Source: Xenopus tropicalis (taxonomy: Eukaryota; Chordata; Amphibia; Anura; Pipidae). Taken from it: a DNA stretch of 64,000 bases. The stretch is from assembly GCF_000004195.4 (NCBI RefSeq), contig NC_030677.2, positions 199,208,743 through 199,272,742 of the forward strand. Direction: 5' to 3'. The position numbers were made by a program, and so were the translations under genes. Under the pieces are notes generated by a model. It did not search any database. It saw only the letters and a program-made list of their open reading frames with translations, and had not been told where the DNA came from. Below, one piece after another: positions 56,953 to 64,000 of the stretch (within the stretch, counting starts at the first letter, position 1; the number at the start of each line of letters is the position of its first letter).

Positions 56953-57151
56953 TAACTCTTTTCTCTGTGCTCCTTAAAAACCACCTTCTAGATGAAGCAC
57001 TTTACTAGCCTTACTCTGCAGCAACACACCCTTATCCTATGCACTAATACCCCATCCCTCTTTTTGTCTCTGTTAGCGTCTTCCTACTAGACTGTAAGCT
57101 CTGTGTATAGAAACTGTGTATAGAAAGTTCTTATCTATCTTTACTGTATAA

Positions 57152-57440
57152 CTAAAGGTGGCCATACACGGGCAGATTTTAGCCCATATGGGCAGATTAT
57201 ATGCCCATATTGGCCACCCCCCCCCAAAGGGGCTAACTGACCAATACCTGCCCAAAAATCCTTCGGGCAGGTTTGATTCTCCCATTGGATAAGTAACTGC
57301 ACTGGCTTGTTGATGGAGTCCTCTGTATACCCACTGTTTTAATTAGATTGTATGGCCCTAGGGCCAAACAGTTGAATCAGCCTGATAACACCTGCCTTTA
57401 GGTTGCTAAACGAAGAGATCTTATTATTATTGCCACCTTT
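57152..57440. mobile_element. GGTGGCC MITE, degenerate
   Basis: CTAAAGGTGGCCATACACGG on the left and TATTGCCACCTTTCA on the right. The interior contains TATGGCCCTAGGGCCAAACA, shared with 21700-21725 and 58968-58990. Confidence 0.7.
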
Positions 57441-57580
57441 CATACAACTTTAACTCTGTTTGTGTTCTCGCCTTGTAAAGCACTGCATATAATTGTGGTG
57501 CTCTATAAATACATACATACATAGGTAATTAGATGGCAGCTCAGAAACCTGTGCAGTTTCGCACTAGACTATAATAATCA
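57441..57580 (-). repeat. Reverse copy of the 12903-13030 repeat
   Basis: TGTTCTCGCCTTGTAAAGCA, GGTGCTCTATAAATACATAC and GCAGCTCAGAAACCTGTGCA are the reverse complement of 12920-13040, including the ACATACATACATAGGTAATT tract. Confidence 0.8.
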
Positions 57581-57654
57581 GCCCTGGAGCATCAGCTTCT
57601 ATGACAAACCTGCTTATTTCTGCTTGATAATTTCTGCTTACCCCTAGGTAAAAC

Positions 57655-57762
57655 CAGAAAACCAGTAAAAAATAAAAAATGCAGACCAACTGCAAATTGT
57701 CCCAGAATATTAATGTCTACATCATATGAAAAGTTAATTTAAAGGTAAACTACCCCTTTAAC
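57655..57762. repeat. T2-like MITE right end, empty hAT site
   Basis: GCAGACCAACTGCAAATTGT, TTAATGTCTACATCATATGA and AACTACCCCTTTAA match the right part of 9699-10407. TGTCTACATCAT stands uninterrupted where the other two copies carry hAT-like insertions. Confidence 0.72.
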
Positions 57763-58748
57763 AGAGAGTCAAAACTGAAATGCATTGAATATATTTTGCC
57801 ATCTAATACCCATCAACGCACAAGAACTTAAGAGGAAACAAAAAGAAACATTCTGGCAATTGTTTTACACTGACATTTTTACATTTCCCAGCATTCTCTA
57901 CCTCTCCAGGCTGAATTCCTTTGAAAAGCAATTTATTTCCTCCCCACATTCATACAATGGCATGGATTTATTTAACCCCTACACTGCTACGGTTCATTGG
58001 GAAAGCACATCCCGGGCCAAGCTGTTTCTCTTTAAGGGCTGCTGCATGGTGCTAGAGACGGGGTCACAGACTGGGGCATTTCCCGTCTGAGGAGGTGCTG
58101 TGTGTGGTTCAGCAGACATAAGTCCTCTGGCCAAAATGTGACTGAATTCAGAAAAGGGGTCATTGTGATCATGACATATGGTGGAATCACATTCTTCCTT
58201 TCTTGTTTGATTTAATCGCTGGGGATTAGAACTGTATATACACTGACAAATGAAGGATGAGTTCCTGCTGGGAGCAGTGCTCCTACGGCAAGGGAAGGAG
58301 GATTAGAAAGCAGCTCATAGGGACAGGGTTGAGAGGCCGGAGTTTGATTCCATCCTCAGTCTGCTATGTCTTTAGTTAAGACTTTTAAATCCCTGTGCCT
58401 CATGTACCACAAATATGTTTAGAATCTATACAGGACATACTGCATCTAGGTAGAAAAATAAAGATGTTATCCCCTTTCACATATAATCTACTGGAATGCA
58501 AAAGCAATTAAACAGGAATCTAACTCAGATCTTCCTAGACCCAGTCGTTCAACTTTCAGTTAACTTTTAGCATGATGTAGACAGAAATATTCTAAGACAA
58601 ACTGCAACTCGGCTTTGCTTTTTATTTTTGATGGTTTTTTTTAACTATTGAGCATTTTGTTCAGCAACTTTCAGTTTGGAGTTTTAGAAGCTGGAAAATG
58701 AATTGGAGAAAACCTGACTAGAAAAATAAGCAATAAAAAATAAATTAA

Positions 58749-59273
58749 GAGGCAGATTTATCAAAATGTGAGTTTAGAGATGAATAAATAAAAACTCACC
58801 CACACTCTATTTATTCCTATGGGATTTTTAGAAGTGTATTTATCAAATGGTGAACTATAAAGGTGGCCATACATGTAAGATCCGCTCGCTTGGCGAAGCC
58901 ACCAAGCGAGCGGATCTTCTCCCAAAATACCCACCTATGGGGGGCGATATCGGGCTAATTTGGTCGTTTGGCCCTGGGGCCAAACAATCGAATTAGACAA
59001 ACAGATATAGGCGTCTGTCGGTTTGGGGACCGCATCAACGAGCTGATGCGGCCCCCGATCCGAATTTTTAAACCTGCCCGATTTCAGGCCAGATATCAGA
59101 CGGGCAGGCCCGCCGTAGTGCCCATACACAGCCAATAAGCTAGAATCAGCCCGTGTATGGCCACCTTAACTTTCACCCATTGAATACACTTCTAAAAGTT
59201 CCACAGGAATGAACAAAACGTGGTGCGTTTTTATGTATTACGCTCTAAATTCACATTTTGTTAAAGCTGCCCC
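58749..59273. mobile_element. Palindromic MITE (GAGGCAGATTTATC ends), itself interrupted
   Basis: GAGGCAGATTTATCAAAATG and AAAGCTGCCCC ends, with TAA on both sides (58746-58748, 59274-59276). Comparison with the intact 13571-13788 copy shows foreign DNA at its centre. Confidence 0.8.
58857..59169. mobile_element. GGTGGCC MITE, innermost insertion
   Basis: TAAAGGTGGCCATACATG on the left and CGTGTATGGCCACCTTAA on the right. GGCGATATCGGGCTAATTTG and GGCCCTGGGGCCAAACAATC relate it to 21538-21843. A TTAA-type target in the host palindrome is inferred. Confidence 0.82.
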
Positions 59274-59410
59274 TAAATTGTAGCTTCACAGAGCAATAGA
59301 TTTTTGGCTGCCAAGAAGAGGAAGGCAAATAATTAAAAAACGATATCAAATAAAATAAAACAATAAAAGGTGGCTAAAAATAGGTCATTACATAACATAC
59401 TAAAAGTTGA

Positions 59411-59675
59411 CTAAAGGTGGCCATACACGTTACAATTACGATCTTATTGTTCGTACTCTCCACTAACGTTTAGAAGGGAATCGTCAGCCCTAAACGCATG
59501 CCTTTGCTTGGGCGTCTTCAATGGTGTCCTATCAAAATATTCTGTTCCGATGAGATGACCGATATCCAAGGCTTTTGCGATATTGGTCGCCTCATCAATC
59601 CACCATACACGAACGGAATATCAGACGAAGCCTAGTTTAATACGATAATATTGATGCGTGTATGGCTTTTACATG
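59411..59675. mobile_element. GGTGGCC MITE abutting the nest
   Basis: CTAAAGGTGGCCATACACGT and TGATGCGTGTATGGCTTTTA. Internally, CACTAACGTTTAGAAGGGAA and TCGTCAGCCCTAAACG relate it to 20989-21292 in reverse. It sits at the right border of the T2-like host. Confidence 0.75.
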
Positions 59676-61498
59676 TTTACATCTTTACCTGCCACTTTGA
59701 ACTGCTAAAACTTTTCTTGCACAAAGAGCTTACAAAGTCAAAGTAATTGACATCATCCACAAACACTATTCCTTAATAATCTTGATGTGCATTTATTATG
59801 GTACCACTGCACCCCTATAATTATTCAACCTGTCCCTAGTTCAATGTTTTTCACTTGCACGTAATTTGGGGGTTAACTCTTGCACTCTGTAGGTTACCTA
59901 CTAAAAGAAATCACATGCTTCCTTAACTAATAATATTGATTGATTGCTCCCTTTCCATTTGTTCAAGCCATTATCTGAATATCCAAAGCATATTTTATAT
60001 TCATCGTCTTTATCTATTCTGCTAATGTTTAGACCAGCCTCCCTATTACGTTACTCCCTGTACAGTGATACTGACAGATCCATTGAAGTGATGAATGGGA
60101 TTTATCATTGATTAACACATCTAAATGACAGACCAAAGATAAGACATTTAAAACTGGATTTCTTATTTTTGGGAAAATTTAATTTTCTTAGGAAATCAAA
60201 TCTTCTAATTATTTTTAAGTATTCTTCACTGCGTAAATGAAAAAAACTGGAGACCCCTCCAATGGTTAGGGCATTACTGTCAAATTGGTGCAAAATAAGA
60301 CCAGGTATCTCCAATTTTTGTGCCTTAATATAATAATGCAGGTTGATAATTGTGGCACAGAATCTTATGTTCTGCCAAGATTACATATAATTATATAAAT
60401 GTATATATATAACAATCCAACTATGCTCCTCCCTGTCTGCTTGTATTTAAAGCTCACACAGACAAACAGTATTTTAACTACAGACAGAAACTGTGCAACC
60501 CGGGAGGTCCAAGTGGCCAGCTTAAGCCTAAGGCTAAATAGGAAAGCTTTACTTTGCTTCATTAAAGAAGCAGCGTCAATGACACACACTGACAAAAAGT
60601 CCTGGTTACTTTCAAGCACACCATGTCTATTAAATTTCAAGTTTGTAATCACAACCATAGCCTGGTCGCTAAGGTCAATGAACTTAGCAACCAGAAATGT
60701 CAAATAACGTTACACACTGGCAAATGTTTTAATTACTGTCAAACTTTCCATAAAAAAAGGTTTATAAACCCAAAAATAAAATTCTACCGAATACATGAAA
60801 TTGTAATTGTAGGCAACTTTCCAGAATACATTTGTTACACATTTTCAGCGGTTTGAAAGTTATTTGTAAATGTAATTGCTACTGAAAGCAGTTTCTGTCT
60901 GTCCCTTTCTATTCTATTCACTGCTGGTTCTGACTTTTACTACATTGTTTGAAGAGTCAAAAGAAGCAGTACCGTTTTTATAAAAAAAAAAAAATAAAAC
61001 CACTGAAAAGCTATAATGAACGTATATTTAAAACAAGACATTTTCTTTCATTGGGCAAAATGTTTTTGGGTTTACAGCCCCTATAACGAATGTGTTAATA
61101 CATCAGGAATCCCAGCCTGATACTGGCTTCTGCATAACAGGTAAAAAGCCATACACAGATATGGAAAAAAGATCAGTAAAACATGCAGTTGAACAGACTC
61201 GCAGGGAAATGCTCCCAAGAGCTCACTGAACTTTGACATAATTTTTATTGTTCAGAAAATTGGCAGCAACATTCAACACATTGTTATTCAATAGAATCTG
61301 ATATTTTCCTGAGGTTTCTCTTTCTGGGGGCTGGAAGTACGCCTAACCAAGGCATAATGAGAAAAAATCTGCCACGTTACACTAGTGTAGCCTGCAAGAG
61401 TGCCATGCAAAGTAACACAATATGAATGGTGGGACCTTTGTGGAGGCCTATTTACTTTAATATAGTAGGAGTTACTATTGTACTTCTGCTGTTATTGA

Positions 61499-61517
61499 AC
61501 TACAACTCCCAGAATGC
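61499..61517 (+). promoter_or_regulatory. ZNF143/THAP11-type motif
   Basis: ACTACAACTCCCAGAATGC matches the long Staf/ZNF143-THAP11 consensus ACTACAAYTCCCAGMATGC as I know it. It lies 57 bp left of the Tc1-like insertion. Such motifs are also spread by repeats, so function is unproven. Confidence 0.5.
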
Positions 61518-61573
61518 TCCCACGCCCTTCTGAGGAGCTGCAACTTGGGCAACTCTGATCTGACTTATATATA

Positions 61574-63178
61574 CAGTGGCTTGCAAAAGTATTCGGCCCC
61601 CTTGAACTTTTCCACATTTTGTCACATTACAGCCACAAACATGAATCAATTTTATTGGAATTCCACGTGAAAGACCAATACAAAGTGGTGTACACGTGAG
61701 AAGTGGAAGGAAAATCATACATGATTCCAAACATTTTTTACAAATAAATAACTGCAAAGTGGGGTGTGCGTAATTATTCAGCCCCCTGAGTCAATACTTT
61801 GTAGAACCACCTTTTGCTGCAATTCCAGCTGCCAGGCTTTTAGGGCATGTCTCTACCAGCTTTGCACATCTACAGACTGAAATCCTTGCCCATTCTTCTT
61901 TGCAAAACAGCTCCAGCTCAGTCAGATTAGATGGACAGCGTTTGGGAACAGCAGTTTTCAGATCTTGCCACAGATTCTCCATTGGATTTAGATCTGGACT
62001 TTGACTGGGCCATTCTAACACATGAATATGTTTTGTTTTAAACCATTCCATTGTTGCCCTGGCTTTATGTTTAGGGTAGTTGTCCTGCTGGAAGGTGAAC
62101 CTCCGCCCCAGTCTCAAGTCTTTTGCAGACTCCAAGAGGTTTTCTTCCAAGATTGCCCTGTATTTGGCTCCATCCATCTTCCCATCAACTCTGACTAGCT
62201 TCCCTGTCCCTGCTGAAGAGAAGCCCCCCCAGAGCATGATGCTGCCCCCCCATATGTGACAGTGGGGATGGTGTGTTCAGAGTGATGTGCAGTGTTAGTT
62301 TTCCGCCACACATAGCGTTTTGCATTTTGGCCAAAAAGTTCCATTTTGGTCTCATCTGACCAGAGCACCTTCTTCCACATGATTGCTGTGTCCCCCACAT
62401 GGCTTGTGGCAAACTGCAAACGGGACTTCTTATGGTTTTCTGTTAACAATGGCTTTCTTCTTGCCACTCTTCCATAAAGGCCAACTTTGTGCAGTGCACG
62501 ACTAATAGTTGCCCTATGGACAGATTCCCCCACCTGAGCTGTAGATCTCTGCAGTTCCCCCAGAGTCACCATGGGCCTCTTGGCTGCATTTCTGATCAGC
62601 GCTCTCCTTGTTCGGCCTGTGAGTTTAAGTGGACGGCCTTGTCTTGGTAGGTTTACAGTTGTGCCATACTCCTTCCATTTCTGAATGATCGGTGGAACAG
62701 TGCTCCGTGGGATGTTCGAGGCTTTGGAAATCTTTTTGTAGCCTAAGCCTGCTTTAAAATTCTCAATAACTTTATCCCTGACCTGTCTGGTGTGTTCTGT
62801 GGACTTCATGGTGTTGTTGCTCCCAATATTCTCTTAGACAACCTCTGAGGCCGTCACAGAGCAGCTGTATTTGTACTGACATTAGATTACACACGGGTGC
62901 ACTCTATTTAGTCATTAGCACTCATCAGGCAATGTCTATGGGCAACTGACTGCACTCAGACCAAAGGGGGCTGAATAATTACGCACACCCCACTTTGCAG
63001 TTATTTATTTGTAAAAAATGTTTGGAATCATGTATGATTTTCGTTCCACTTCTCACGTGTACACCACTTTGTATTGGTCTTTCACGTGGAATTCCAATAA
63101 AATTGATTCATGTTTGTGGCTGTAATGTGACAAAATGTGGAAAAGTTCAAGGGGGCCGAATACTTTTGCAAGCCACTG
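61574..63178 (-). mobile_element. Tc1-like transposon, 1605 bp, long inverted repeats
   Basis: The terminal repeats 61574-61786 and 62966-63178 are 213 bp each. By eye they differ at one base (GTGGAAGG against GTGGAACG). Outer ends are CAGTGGCTTGCAAAAGTATT and its inverse, bordered by TA on both sides (61572-61573, 63179-63180). A single transposase frame fills the interior on the minus strand. Length, TA target and DD34E enzyme fit Tc1/mariner. The nearly identical ends indicate a recent insertion. Confidence 0.95.
61791..62809 (-). pseudogene. Tc1-like transposase with one frameshift
   Basis: ATG at 62809 opens 204 residues: a helix-turn-helix (VRDKVIENFKAGLGYKKISK), the RQGRPLKL hinge, a second helix-turn-helix region, and the first catalytic Asp in WSDETK. 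A base is missing from the G run at 62245-62251 (minus strand). The rest reads in the next frame to the stop at 61791: MLWGGFSSAGTGKLVRVDGK, the second Asp in FQQDNYPKH and Glu in NPMENLW, with 34 residues between Asp and Glu. Total coding length with the shift is about 339 residues, the normal family size. The element is inactive as read. The homopolymer context also allows a sequencing or assembly error. Confidence 0.92.
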
Positions 63179-63229
63179 TAAATATATATAAATTCTTATC
63201 TATCTAAATTTTGTCCTACTGCCTCCATG

Positions 63230-63430
63230 TTGCCCTGCTATACTCATTGTTCCCTTATTTTTAAACCTGCTGCCCCTCAGGGCCCAGGCTGTGTGAGATT
63301 AAAAATGGGCTCTGGCATTTCAAGTACAAGAGGCCCCAAGAGCCCCCCACAGGCCCAACAAATTGTGACTGTCTGTGGCACTCCCTCTGGCATTGGCCAG
63401 AATCTATAAATTGCCAGTCTGGGCTTGATA
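63230..63430 (+). repeat. Interspersed repeat shared with 25085-25200
   Basis: CTCTGGCATTTCAAGTACAA, GAGGCCCCAAGAGCC and GACTGTCTGTGGCACTCC parallel CCTGGCATTTCATGCACACA, GAGGCCCAAAC and GACTGTCTATGGCACC at 25130-25190. Confidence 0.6.
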
Positions 63431-63468
63431 AAGACTGCTCTTTAAAAACTTCATATCATGTATGAGTA

Positions 63469-64000
63469 CAGGTATCTGACCCCTTTTCCAGAAAGCTCCA
63501 AATTACGGAAAGCTTATCTCCCATAGACTCCATTTTAATCAAATAATTCAGAATTTTAAAACTGATTTCCTTTTTCTCTGTAATAATAAAACAGTACCTG
63601 TACTTGATCCCAACTAAGATATAATTACCCCTTATTGGGGCAGAACAGTCCTATTGGGTTTATTTCATGGTTAAATGATTCCCTTTTCTCTGTAATAATA
63701 AAACAGTACCTGTACTTGATCCCAACTAAGATATAATTACCCCTTATTGGGGCAGAACAGCCCTATTGGGTTTATTTCATGGTTAAATGATTCCCTTTTC
63801 TCTGTAATAATAAAACAGTACCTGTACTTGATCCCAACTAAGATATAATTACCCCTTATTGGGGCAGAACAGCCCTATTGGGTTTATTTCATGGTTAAAT
63901 GATTCCCTTTTCTCTGTAATAATAAAACAGTACCTGTACTTGATCCCAACTAAGATATAATTACCCCTTATTGGGGGCAGAACAGCCCTATTGGGTTTAT
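63469..64000. mobile_element. MITE with reversed 113-bp array, cut by the window end
   Basis: ACAGGTATCTGACCCCTTTT opens it, followed by TCTCCCATAGACTCCATTTT and at least four reversed units from about 63575. Same orientation as 35543-36458. Right end not in window. Confidence 0.87.

Larger units (their letters stand above)
58545..59410. mobile_element. T2-like MITE hosting a nested insertion
   Basis: TTTCAGTTAACTTTTAGCAT opens it. ATTGTAGCTTCACAGAGCAA and CATACTAAAAGTTGACT close it. The 58749-59273 element separates the two halves. Confidence 0.7.
38742..61498 (-). other. RAI14: Probable large 5' intron of RAI14
   Basis: Upstream of the TNEW exon I could not find a minus-strand ATG segment encoding the short conserved start (MKSLKAKFRKSD-like) or any CpG-rich promoter. 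Unlisted parts (38742-40227, 41000-43116, 44310-45770, 46823-49080, 49220-51440, 52180-53330, 59676-61498) show no recognisable gene. Known mammalian RAI14 has a very long first intron, which fits. Confidence 0.55.

Noticed and set aside
62995..63207. Frame MQLFICKKCLESCM... found twice (61500-61757 and 62995-63207)
   Set aside because: Both copies are the two terminal inverted repeats of the Tc1-like element read in the same way. Not a gene.

Overview
The window is vertebrate genomic DNA. Its repeat content points to a Xenopus-type frog: T2-like TTAA-target MITEs, MITEs carrying tandem arrays, hAT-like non-autonomous elements and Tc1-like elements. The species cannot be decided from sequence alone. 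One protein-coding gene is supported, RAI14 (ankycorbin), on the minus strand. Sixteen coding exons lie between 38741 and 4730. All have AG/GT borders and join in one frame to give 958 codons plus a stop: seven ankyrin repeats, a basic/proline linker, a long coiled coil and the conserved C-terminal tail. Only the short first coding exon (about 12 residues, starting MKSLK in mammals) is missing. I did not find it up to 64000, so it probably lies further upstream.

Layout. 1-4729 is 3' flank: a 34-bp minisatellite at the left edge, then mostly unremarkable sequence, then a MITE with a 113-bp tandem array (2745-3743) and the RAI14 3' UTR. 4730-17499 holds the linker, coiled-coil and last ankyrin exons, with MITEs in the introns. 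17500-38741 holds the other ankyrin exons, spread over large introns full of MITEs, palindromes and arrays. 38742-64000 has no recognisable coding exon and is read as the large 5' intron. It contains a decayed Tc1-like transposase relic (40228-41000), an inverted copy of the 34-bp minisatellite (43.1-44.3 kb), a 52-bp minisatellite of exactly 30 units inside a palindromic MITE (55.0-57.0 kb), a nest of MITEs (58.5-59.7 kb), and a young, nearly complete Tc1-like transposon with a one-base frameshift (61574-63178).

The most interesting theme is that at least four repeat families here carry internal tandem arrays (34, 52, 113 and 130 bp units). The 113-bp unit recurs at five loci in both orientations and looks better conserved than its host element. 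Each unit carries AATAAA on both strands and an acceptor-like motif, and the first AATAAA after the RAI14 stop codon lies inside one of these arrays. Two different hAT-like elements have also inserted at exactly the same internal position in two copies of one T2-like MITE.

All calls come from reading the sequence. Family names of repeats are from memory and have not been checked against a repeat library.
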